From Flavobacterium panacis (GTDB taxonomy: Bacteria > Bacteroidota > Bacteroidia > Flavobacteriales > Flavobacteriaceae): DNA of 64,000 nucleotides. Below the pieces are notes generated by a model. The model had not been told where the DNA came from, ran no database searches, and worked only from the letters and a program-made list of their open reading frames with translations. The stretch is from contig NZ_JANKMS010000005.1 in NCBI RefSeq assembly GCF_024649945.1, forward strand, positions 186,001 to 250,000. Direction: 5' to 3'. The position numbers were made by a program, and so were the translations under genes. How positions within the stretch are numbered: position 1 is the first letter of the stretch; every line of letters starts with the position of its first letter. Below, in pieces: positions 53,158 to 60,646 of this stretch.

Positions 53158-54948
53158 ATGAAACACGTTTCTATACCTATTCAGACTACTATTCTCAACA
53201 GAATCAAACAGTTGATTCTGTTGAGTTTTCTGTTCATTCAAAATGGTTTGGTTTTTGCCCAGAATTCACTAAACAAAAACACTGCACCAGATATCTCAAC
53301 CCAAGAAACAATTTTTCTGCACGCCAATACGACTACTTTTTTGACGGGAGAAACATTATTCTTTAAGTTATATTGCCTAAACCCGCTAAACAACAAAACA
53401 AGCCAAGTTAGTAAAATTGCCTATGTTGAATTTGTAAACAGCGATAAAACGTCTATTCAAAAAAATAAAGTTTACCTAGATAATGGAATAGGAAGTGGTG
53501 ACTATTTTATACCTACAACCTTAAAAACTGGGAATTACAAAATTATCGCATACACAAAATGGATGTTAAACAATGTTCATTCGCAAAAGCATGAAATAGA
53601 CATTTTTATTATAAATCCGTTTCAGACTCAAGAGGAAAACGACAATATCACATTTGATCTCTCTAATCCACAGAAAACAGCTGCAACTGTTGCAACGACG
53701 AACTCCAATTTAGGAAACGACAAAAGAATCGATCTTGAATTTGATAAAGAAAGTTATTATACCAGAGAAAAAGTAAATTTAAAACTAAAAACTCTAACAG
53801 AAGCAACAGAAAGAGGAAGCTATTCTGTTTCAATTCGAAAAACGGATCAAATTCCGACATTAAAGCAATTGACTTCTCCGGAATTTACTAAAAAATCTGC
53901 CGAAGCCTATGTTAACACTCCTAATACTTTTGACAATATTCCCGAAATAAGATCTGAATTAATTACCGGTTATATTACATCAAGTACCAACGGAGATTTA
54001 AGCAACAAATCGATCGCTTTATCATTGCCAGGAAAAGAATATGTATTGAAGATTGTTAAGACTAATTCTCAGGGGAAATTCGCATTTTTATTAGATCAAT
54101 TTCCAAATTTCCCAAATGCTATAGTACAGGTAATTGATGAAAAAAGAAGTGAATACACTGTTCATTTAGATGGTTTTCCAAAGTTTGATACTTCTCCTTT
54201 GCAATTTACATCAAAACTTAATTTATCACCAGAATTAAGAAAAGATATAGAAGAAAGATCAACTGCAAGTCAAATTCAAAATGCTTACTATCAAATAAAG
54301 AAAGACAGCTTGGTTACTGAGGCCGTTATGAATCCTTTCTTTACGACTATCGAAAAATCGTATGTATTAGATGATTACACTAGATTTCCTACTTTAAAAG
54401 AAAACATTGTTGAAGTTATTGTTGAACTTTATTATAGAAGAGAAAATGGTAAATATCAGCTGCACATTAGAAATAATCAAAAAGATTTAATGATTTACGG
54501 ACCGCCATTAGTGCTTGTTGATGGGCTTTTAATTCAGGATCCAAGCGATCTTTTCGATTACAATATGGCAAATGTCAGCAGAGTCAGTTTAATCACCGAA
54601 CCTTATGTTTACGGTCCAAATTTATATGGCGGATTAATTAGCTTTGAAACCAAAGACAATGAATTTTCTACAAATTATGCCAGAAAATATCTAAAAACAA
54701 TGGAGATTCAACGTCCTAATCCTGAGAAAATCTATAATAATCCTGATTATGCAGCAGGCAATAAATTACAAAGAATTCCAGATTACAGATATCAGTTGTT
54801 ATGGAAACCTAACATCAAATTAGACACAAAAGAGGATAGCTTATCTTTTTACACATCTGATTTAAAAGGAAATTTTGAAGTTGTTCTGGAAGGTTTTACA
54901 GATAATGGGCAACCTGTTTATGTTTCAAAAAACATTACAGTAAAATAA
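53158..54948 (+). CDS. Macroglobulin (MG2)-domain and plug-domain secreted protein
   Basis: 596 residues from ATG 53158, 14 bases after the DUF4249 stop; an in-frame ATG at 53131 would overlap that gene and precede the signal peptide. The signal peptide ends near FAQ. An MG2-like beta-sandwich (ETIFLHANTTTFLTGETLFF onwards, about 40-150) is followed by a second beta domain (LEFDKESYYTREKVNLKLK). The C-terminal third holds a TonB plug-like segment (PLVLVDGLLIQDPSDLFDY, then VSRVSLITEPYVYGPNLYGG) without a barrel. It may act as a periplasmic or surface partner that engages the receptor. Its TAA stop falls at the start of a duplicated block. Confidence 0.82.
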   Translation: MKHVSIPIQTTILNRIKQLILLSFLFIQNGLVFAQNSLNKNTAPDISTQETIFLHANTTTFLTGETLFFKLYCLNPLNNKTSQVSKIAYVEFVNSDKTSIQKNKVYLDNGIGSGDYFIPTTLKTGNYKIIAYTKWMLNNVHSQKHEIDIFIINPFQTQEENDNITFDLSNPQKTAATVATTNSNLGNDKRIDLEFDKESYYTREKVNLKLKTLTEATERGSYSVSIRKTDQIPTLKQLTSPEFTKKSAEAYVNTPNTFDNIPEIRSELITGYITSSTNGDLSNKSIALSLPGKEYVLKIVKTNSQGKFAFLLDQFPNFPNAIVQVIDEKRSEYTVHLDGFPKFDTSPLQFTSKLNLSPELRKDIEERSTASQIQNAYYQIKKDSLVTEAVMNPFFTTIEKSYVLDDYTRFPTLKENIVEVIVELYYRRENGKYQLHIRNNQKDLMIYGPPLVLVDGLLIQDPSDLFDYNMANVSRVSLITEPYVYGPNLYGGLISFETKDNEFSTNYARKYLKTMEIQRPNPEKIYNNPDYAAGNKLQRIPDYRYQLLWKPNIKLDTKEDSLSFYTSDLKGNFEVVLEGFTDNGQPVYVSKNITVK

Positions 54949-55013
54949 AACCTGTTTGTGGTGACTGTACAAAGTTTTCGTCTAATATTGTTCCTCGGTT
55001 TGGATAGATTAAT
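54946..55013 (+). pseudogene. Duplicated 3-prime-end remnant of the DUF4249 gene
   Basis: This block matches the end of the DUF4249 gene (53076-53144) at 59 of 69 aligned positions by hand alignment, including codons for KPxCGDCTxFSSNIVP. A one-base deletion breaks the final codons. It begins exactly at the TAA stop of the macroglobulin-domain gene, so it marks a recombination junction left by loss of a tandem copy. Confidence 0.8.
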
Positions 55014-55066
55014 TCTTTAAAATGCATGGAATGCATGCTTCAACAAGAGTTAAATTACATAAAAAA

Positions 55067-55112
55067 CTAAAGGTATTTTTATACTTTATTTAAAGAAAAA
55101 AAATACCTTTAG
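55067..55112. repeat. 14-bp perfect inverted repeat upstream of the orphan gene
   Basis: CTAAAGGTATTTTT at 55067-55080 is the exact complement of 55099-55112, with an 18-base loop. It lies 38 bases before ATG 55150 and could be a terminator of the operon upstream or an operator. Confidence 0.5.
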
Positions 55113-55149
55113 TCTTCCAAAAATAAATTTTAACTCTCAAACCATCATT

Positions 55150-55548
55150 ATGGCTTATACCGTTTTACAAAACACAAGAATTAATACCGGAGATTTCATT
55201 TTCGAACACCCTGAAACTGTTACTTATCCCGTACCTCCATTAGTTTCAGCTAAATTTTATACGCCAGAAGGAGGACCGCTTACTTTAAAAATCAGTGCTA
55301 CTTTATATATAAACTCTGAAGATCCAAATAATCCAACTGTTGAAGAACCTACAGAAATAGGAACTACTTTACAGATGTTTTTTGACTACGATTTCTCTGA
55401 AGAAACTCCGGAGAGTTGTGATGTTTGGTATGTTGAAGTTGACTACACTTCTGAAACCGTTAAAAATATCACTGAAGTTCTTTCTTTCTTAAAAGATATT
55501 GACCCTGAAACTTCAAGAGGAACTGAGACAAAAGTCACAACTCCATAA
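55150..55548 (+). CDS. Hypothetical protein without signal peptide
   Basis: 132 residues, not recognised. There is no signal peptide or membrane segment, so it is cytosolic or exported by an unknown route. The composition is acidic (many Glu, Asp, Thr, Pro), with a beta-rich pattern such as YTVLQNTRINTGDFIFEHPE, FYTPEGGPLTLKISATLYI and CDVWYVEVDYTSETVK, followed by a helix and a Thr-rich tail. It sits alone between the receptor operon scar and the two-component system, with a perfect inverted repeat ahead of it. Confidence 0.65.
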   Translation: MAYTVLQNTRINTGDFIFEHPETVTYPVPPLVSAKFYTPEGGPLTLKISATLYINSEDPNNPTVEEPTEIGTTLQMFFDYDFSEETPESCDVWYVEVDYTSETVKNITEVLSFLKDIDPETSRGTETKVTTP

Positions 55549-55643
55549 AATTCAAATAAACTGTAATCATCAATAAAATAATGTAAAAAGGTATAAAACA
55601 CCTATATTTCATTGATGATTTCAATATCAAAATAAACATCTGA

Positions 55644-57380
55644 ATGTCTAAAAACAGTTTTTTAATATTTTTAGCACTGTTAATTTTTCCGATTTTTCTT
55701 TTTTCACAAAATAAAAATTGTGAAGAAGTTATAAAAACTAAAATTAAACTAAAATCTCTTGAACACAAGTCTGAAGATAATTTCAGGAAAGCTCAATATT
55801 TTTATACTACAAAAAATTGGGATTCTACTTTAGTTTATTCGATGAAACAATTAAGCGCTACAAAAAAAACAGATCTAACAGATTACTGTCACTTATTAAG
55901 AGGTCTTAGTTTTAGACAATTAAAATTATTTAAGGAAGCCGATAAAGAGTTTTTATTAATCTCCAAAAAATTCGTTTTCTATAATTATATCGATAACTAC
56001 TTAGCTTGCAACTATATTGATTTAAAGGAATTTAAAAAAGCCATTCTTCATTTTCAAAAAGTACTTGAACCTTCAACAGAAAATAACGATTGCTATATAT
56101 ATAGTGTTTATGGCAATCTTGGCATCTGTTATCTTCATTTAAATCAATTTGATAAAGCGGAGTATTATTTATTAAAAAATTCAGAAATATTAAAAAACAG
56201 TAAGGATACACTGCCGCTTATAAATTCTTATTTTAATATTGCTTCTTTGTATTATGAACAATATAAAGATGCTCAAGCCATTCCCTATTTTGAAAATGCT
56301 TATAAATTATCAAAACAAGTTAAAGATCTCGATACCAAAAGAGTAGCTGCTAAAAACATGGCCGTTGTAGAAGAAAATAGAGGCAATTTTAAGGTAGCTC
56401 TAACTTATCGAAAAGAATCTGAACAATGGAAAGATTCTTTGAATAACCAAAGTAAAGTTTGGGCTGTTGCCGATTTTGAGAAAAAATTTGCCGTTGCTCA
56501 AAAACAAAAGGAAATTAAGGTTCTTCAGGTTGAAAATAAACTAAAAAATACTCAACGTAATGGATTCTTTTTTACTGCAATTGGGTTATTATTACTTTTA
56601 ACCGGTGGTGTTTATGTGTATGCTCAGAAAGTTAAAAGCTCAAAAATCATATTGCTTCAAAAAAACAAGCTGGATGAACTTAATGCCACAAAAGATCAAT
56701 TATTTTCTATTGTAAGCCATGATTTAAGATCTTCTGTAAATGCTTTAAAAACAAGCAATGCAAAATTGTCTTCTACCTTAGAAACCAAAAATTACGAGGA
56801 ACTAAATCAATTAATTGTACAAAATAGTGGTATTGCAAATAGCGCTTATAGTTTGCTGGATAACTTATTACATTGGGCTATGTTGCAAACCAAACAATTA
56901 TATTTTCAAAAAGAATCTGTACACTTATATTCTATCGTACAACAAATTGAGTATAATTATAAACCATTGCTACTGGACAAAGGAATTTCATTCGAAAATT
57001 CGGTTTCAAAAAATATTTTTATCTTCGTAGATCTTGATTCGGTAAAAATTGTGCTTCGGAATCTATTGGACAATGCTATTAAATTTTCTAACGAAAATGG
57101 AAAAATAAGCATTTATTCAGAAAACGATACTAATGCTTCTTGTCAATTAATAATTCAGGACGACGGAATCGGAATGAAACCGGAAACTATTGAAGCATTA
57201 CTTTCTGATAGCGAATTACTTTCTAAAAAAAGCAATTCTGAAACCATAGGAACTGGTTTAGGATTACAATTGTGTAAGCAAATGGTCAGGAAAAATGATG
57301 GTCAATTAGCCATAGAAAGCAATTTAAACAAAGGAACAAAAATGATTCTGACTTTTCCAAAAACAGCAAACAATGGATAA
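55644..57380 (+). CDS. TPR-repeat sensor histidine kinase
   Basis: 578 residues. The signal peptide (1-20) is followed by a periplasmic array of TPR-like helical repeats (about 40-270; for example YGNLGICYLHLNQFDKAEYYLL and YFNIASLYYEQYKDAQAIPYF). A coiled segment and one membrane helix (about 308-327, FFFTAIGLLLLLTGGVYVYA) come next. The kinase core has phospho-acceptor His359 in IVSHDLRSSVNAL, N-box DNAIKFS, G-boxes DDGIGM and GTGLGLQL. It overlaps the response-regulator gene by 8 bases, so the pair is translationally coupled. Confidence 0.93.
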   Translation: MSKNSFLIFLALLIFPIFLFSQNKNCEEVIKTKIKLKSLEHKSEDNFRKAQYFYTTKNWDSTLVYSMKQLSATKKTDLTDYCHLLRGLSFRQLKLFKEADKEFLLISKKFVFYNYIDNYLACNYIDLKEFKKAILHFQKVLEPSTENNDCYIYSVYGNLGICYLHLNQFDKAEYYLLKNSEILKNSKDTLPLINSYFNIASLYYEQYKDAQAIPYFENAYKLSKQVKDLDTKRVAAKNMAVVEENRGNFKVALTYRKESEQWKDSLNNQSKVWAVADFEKKFAVAQKQKEIKVLQVENKLKNTQRNGFFFTAIGLLLLLTGGVYVYAQKVKSSKIILLQKNKLDELNATKDQLFSIVSHDLRSSVNALKTSNAKLSSTLETKNYEELNQLIVQNSGIANSAYSLLDNLLHWAMLQTKQLYFQKESVHLYSIVQQIEYNYKPLLLDKGISFENSVSKNIFIFVDLDSVKIVLRNLLDNAIKFSNENGKISIYSENDTNASCQLIIQDDGIGMKPETIEALLSDSELLSKKSNSETIGTGLGLQLCKQMVRKNDGQLAIESNLNKGTKMILTFPKTANNG

Positions 57381-58119
57381 TATTCATGTTTTAATCATTG
57401 AAGATACACCAGAGCAAAGTGATGCCTTAAGTAAGGTATTGCTAGAAAACAACTTTACTGTTGTTGGAGTTGCCAGAAACTTTACCGATGCCTTAAAACT
57501 TTTTTACGAAAATACTATCGATATTATTATTATTGATGTTTTTTTAGATGGAAAACCGGACGGAATTACCTTTGCAGAATCGATTAATATTATTCCTAAC
57601 GCTTCAAAACCCTTTGTTTTTCTGACGAGCTCACAGGACCGCCAGATATTTGAACGCGCAAAACTTACAAAGCCTTTTAGTTTCCTAATGAAACCATTTA
57701 ATGAGCTTGAAATTCTGTACGCTATAGAAATGGCCGTAGAGAAGTTTTATGCACAGACAAATGTATTCTTGAGTGAAGAACAAGATACTGTAATCAGCAA
57801 TGATTTTTTATTTATAAAAAAGAAAAACGCCTTAAAAAAAGTATCTTTAAGCGACATTCTGTACATTGAAGTTGAAGAACGTTACTGTAACATTATTACC
57901 GAAAAAGAAAAATTTGTCATTTTAATTTCACTAACTAAAATCAGTGATTTATTAGATAAAAATAAATTCATCAGAACACATCGCAATACAATCGTCAATT
58001 CAGATAAAATTGAAGAAATAATTCTAGCCGATAATCTTATTGTTTTAAAAGGAAATCATAAAATAAACCTTAGTGATACTTATAAAGATTTTATAAAAAA
58101 AATCAATATTTTATCTTAA
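57373..58119 (+). CDS. LytTR-family response regulator
   Basis: 248 residues. The receiver domain (1-125) has the acidic pocket at IIEDTP, phospho-acceptor Asp55 in IIIIDVFLDG, Ser/Thr in FLTSS and Lys in LMKPFNELE. The LytTR DNA-binding domain (about 145-245) has LKKVSLSDILYIEVEERYC, split after DIL, and FIRTHRNTIVN. LytTR proteins bind two 9-bp direct repeats about two helix turns apart. Such a pair (TCATGACAT at 58203 and 58224) lies just after this gene. It is partner of the overlapping kinase gene. Confidence 0.94.
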   Translation: MDNIHVLIIEDTPEQSDALSKVLLENNFTVVGVARNFTDALKLFYENTIDIIIIDVFLDGKPDGITFAESINIIPNASKPFVFLTSSQDRQIFERAKLTKPFSFLMKPFNELEILYAIEMAVEKFYAQTNVFLSEEQDTVISNDFLFIKKKNALKKVSLSDILYIEVEERYCNIITEKEKFVILISLTKISDLLDKNKFIRTHRNTIVNSDKIEEIILADNLIVLKGNHKINLSDTYKDFIKKINILS

Positions 58120-58128
58120 CAAACCTCT

Positions 58129-58160
58129 AAAATCCTCTTTAAACAAAGGGGATTTTTCTA
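58129..58160 (+). terminator. Terminator after the two-component operon
   Basis: AAATCC-TCTTT and AAAGG-GGATTT form an imperfect stem followed by a T-run, ten bases after the response-regulator stop. Confidence 0.7.
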
Positions 58161-58202
58161 TTAAAGACGAAATTTCTGTCCTTCTCATTTTAAAAAAAGA
58201 TT

Positions 58203-58232
58203 TCATGACATGAAAAAAGGCACTCATGACAT
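58203..58232 (+). promoter_or_regulatory. LytTR-type direct repeat operator
   Basis: TCATGACAT occurs at 58203-58211 and again at 58224-58232, with exactly 12 bases between them (21-base period). This matches the known layout of LytTR binding sites. It lies 64 bases upstream of the 83-residue membrane protein gene. Confidence 0.55.
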
Positions 58233-58295
58233 TTTTTGATTCTTCAACAAAAATCGAAATTACTTTTACAACCGAAACAAATAAAATAATAGTAG

Positions 58296-58547
58296 ATGAG
58301 AATCGAATTAATTAGCCAACCCGATATGAAACTTTTAACTCTCGCAAAAAAAATAATTAACAATCCTTGGATTGGAGTTACGATCTCATTAGTAGCTATT
58401 ATTATTTCTTTATATAAAATTCTGGATGATATAACAGTAATGAGATTTGAATATATTGTATTAGCACTTGCATTTCCGATTTACATAAAATCGCTCAAAA
58501 AGATATTTGACGATATCTTAGATACTTCTGAAGATTACTTGGATTAA
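58296..58547 (+). CDS. Small two-helix membrane protein
   Basis: 83 residues from ATG 58296; ATG 58326 (MKLLTLAKKI) is an alternative giving 73 residues. Two membrane segments are visible (about 27-43 WIGVTISLVAIIISLYK, and 52-67 FEYIVLALAFPIYIK), joined by a short acidic turn, with an acidic C-terminus (DDILDTSEDYLD). I do not recognise the family. A LytTR-like direct repeat lies 64 bases upstream, so it is a probable target of the adjacent two-component system. Confidence 0.7.
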   Translation: MRIELISQPDMKLLTLAKKIINNPWIGVTISLVAIIISLYKILDDITVMRFEYIVLALAFPIYIKSLKKIFDDILDTSEDYLD

Positions 58548-58597
58548 GATTTTTGCCCCCATTTTAATCAAGCAATTGCAACCTGAGGCACGCTTGT

Positions 58598-58640
58598 TAA
58601 AAACCCCAATTCAATATTCTGAATTGGGTTTTTAATTTTT
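58598..58640 (+). terminator. Terminator after the small membrane protein gene
   Basis: AAAACCCCAATTCA and TGAATTGGGTTTTT pair around ATATTC with one bulge, followed by T-rich sequence. Confidence 0.75.
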
Positions 58641-58712
58641 TTACTATTTCAAACGCAACCTTTTCAGCTTTACAAGACTATTAATTAGAAACCTAGTTAA
58701 AAAGTCGTCAAA

Positions 58713-60035
58713 ATGAAAAATTTCACACTAAAAACTGTTGCATCAATACTTCTGCTTTTTACAATTTTACTTTCTGGATGCGCTTTTGAAGATAACCTTC
58801 ATAATGAAATCGCACTTGATTCTGGCAAAGCCGGAGCTCCAATTAAAAAAGACTCTGAACTTTATCAAACCTTACAAAAGACAACCGCTCAGGAAACAGC
58901 AGAACAGGGAGAAGAACCACCATGTGTTGAGTTTATTTATCCGTTAAATTTAAGATTGTATGATGCGAATCTGAACATCATTGGCATAAGAAACATAAAC
59001 AGCGACGCACAATTTAGTACCGTTTTAGAAAACCTTCCAAGTGATCAATCGTTGAGTATCAGCTACCCTATTACTACAACTTTGGCAGATAACACAAAAT
59101 ACGCTGTAAACAATAATGCCGAATTAAGTATTGCTCTTAAAAATTGTACAAGAGATGATATCATTCAATATTGCAATAATACATTTGCCCCTCCTACTGA
59201 AAATCCCACAAAATTTTTCTGGAGAGTAAAATATGCTGAGACCAATGATAATACTTATTTCAGTGGTAAATTTTCAATAAATCCAGGTAGCAGTTTAGTT
59301 TTCTATTACAATAATAAAGAATACAATGGTTCTTGGTTCTTTTTATTTGTTGACGATAAAATCCATTTAAATATAAAACTGGAAGGCGATTCACAAATTG
59401 CAAAATACTGGAGTTTTGATCAGGAAATTGAAATGGAAGGGACTAATATTTTGATAAAAACGCTTCCTAAAAACATAAATCTTGAAATTATGTTTATTCC
59501 TCAAAAAGTATATAATATTGGTGATTTTGGACCTTCAAATGGAATTGTTTTTTATGACAAAGGTGAATATAGTTTTGGATGGCGCTATATTGAAGTTGCT
59601 GCAAAGGATTTAAAAGATTCTGAATGGGGATGCTCTAATTCATCTATAATCAATGCACGAAATACAGAATTGGGAAGCGGTTATTACAACACCGCCCAAA
59701 TAGTAAATTATCATGATAATCTGGTAAATTATTATTTAAACCCTTCCGTTTGCAATAGCACAAATAACGGAACCGTTTTGGCAAAAGATGCTACAAAATA
59801 CACTCAAAACTTTTACAATGATTGGTTTTTACCTTCTATTGATGAATTAGAGCTTATCTATAAAAATCTTTATTTAAAAAATCTGGGAGAACTAACCGAT
59901 TTTAACTATTGGACTTCTACCGAAACAGATAAAAATTCAGTACGCACAATTAATTTTAAGACGGGAGAAAAAAACACAACGTCAAAAGTACCTGAAAAAA
60001 ACACAGTCAAAGCCAGAGCAATAAGATACTTTTAA
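58713..60035 (+). CDS. Lipoprotein with Lcl C-terminal (DUF1566-type) domain
   Basis: 440 residues. A lipoprotein signal ends at Cys23 (ILLSGCAFED). The N-terminal half is unrecognised and beta-rich (YPLNLRLYDANLNIIGIRN; FSINPGSSLVFYYNNKEYN). Residues about 270-440 match the Lcl/DUF1566 domain: GDFGPSNGIVFYDKGEYSFGWRYIEVAA (split after FYDKG), then DWFLPSIDELELIYKN and NYWTSTETD. In Legionella the Lcl domain binds glycans, so surface adhesion is possible but not shown. It lies 60 bases upstream of the ECF sigma gene; cotranscription is unclear. Confidence 0.82.
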   Translation: MKNFTLKTVASILLLFTILLSGCAFEDNLHNEIALDSGKAGAPIKKDSELYQTLQKTTAQETAEQGEEPPCVEFIYPLNLRLYDANLNIIGIRNINSDAQFSTVLENLPSDQSLSISYPITTTLADNTKYAVNNNAELSIALKNCTRDDIIQYCNNTFAPPTENPTKFFWRVKYAETNDNTYFSGKFSINPGSSLVFYYNNKEYNGSWFFLFVDDKIHLNIKLEGDSQIAKYWSFDQEIEMEGTNILIKTLPKNINLEIMFIPQKVYNIGDFGPSNGIVFYDKGEYSFGWRYIEVAAKDLKDSEWGCSNSSIINARNTELGSGYYNTAQIVNYHDNLVNYYLNPSVCNSTNNGTVLAKDATKYTQNFYNDWFLPSIDELELIYKNLYLKNLGELTDFNYWTSTETDKNSVRTINFKTGEKNTTSKVPEKNTVKARAIRYF

Positions 60036-60094
60036 ATATCAAAAATAAGAACATTGTATTTCATATATTTAAGAACCATAAACCACTGATTTTT

Positions 60095-60646
60095 TTGAAT
60101 TTAGACCAGCTCATAAAAGGTTGCATCAGGCAAAACCGAAAATCACAAGAAGAACTTTATAATCTCTATTATAAAAATCTTTTTGTGATAAGTCTAAAAT
60201 ATTGCCAAAATGAGCTGGAAGCAGAAGACAATCTCCATGATACCTTTATTGAAATATTTATCAACATCAAAAAATTCAAAAATACAGGAAGCTTTGAAGG
60301 CTGGATGAAAAGAATTTTAATCAATAAAGCGATCAGCAGATACAAAAATTCTTTTTTTCTTACCTCTATTAAAGATGATAATCTACCAGAAATCACAATT
60401 AATGATTCTGAAATAGATTATCCAATAGAATATCTGTTATCATTAATACAAGAATTGCCCCATCAATATCGGTTAATTTTTAATCTCTATGAACTTGACG
60501 AATACAGTCACAAAGAAATTGCCGAAATGCTTTCTATAAGCGAAGGCACATCAAAATCTAATTTACATAGAGCAAAATTAATTTTAAAAGAAAAGATCAC
60601 TTCAACAAAGTCGTTCCATAACTACCAAGCAAACCATGGAAAATAG
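60095..60646 (+). CDS. ECF-type RNA polymerase sigma factor
   Basis: 183 residues from a TTG start (the reading MNLDQLIKGC). Region 2 (about 12-80) contains LKYCQNELEAEDNLHDTFIEIF and FEGWMKRILIN. Region 4 (about 115-170) contains LPHQYRLIFNLYELDEYSHKEIAEML, split after FNLYEL, and SISEGTSKSNLHRAKL. It recruits RNA polymerase to a small regulon. Its last 11 bases overlap the next gene, which encodes a membrane protein with a short cytosolic N-terminus that could act as its anti-sigma factor. Confidence 0.93.
   Translation: MNLDQLIKGCIRQNRKSQEELYNLYYKNLFVISLKYCQNELEAEDNLHDTFIEIFINIKKFKNTGSFEGWMKRILINKAISRYKNSFFLTSIKDDNLPEITINDSEIDYPIEYLLSLIQELPHQYRLIFNLYELDEYSHKEIAEMLSISEGTSKSNLHRAKLILKEKITSTKSFHNYQANHGK

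Noticed and set aside
55535..55768. Minus-strand 77-codon frame overlapping the start of the sensor kinase
   Set aside because: It overlaps the kinase signal peptide and the end of the orphan gene; no supporting features.
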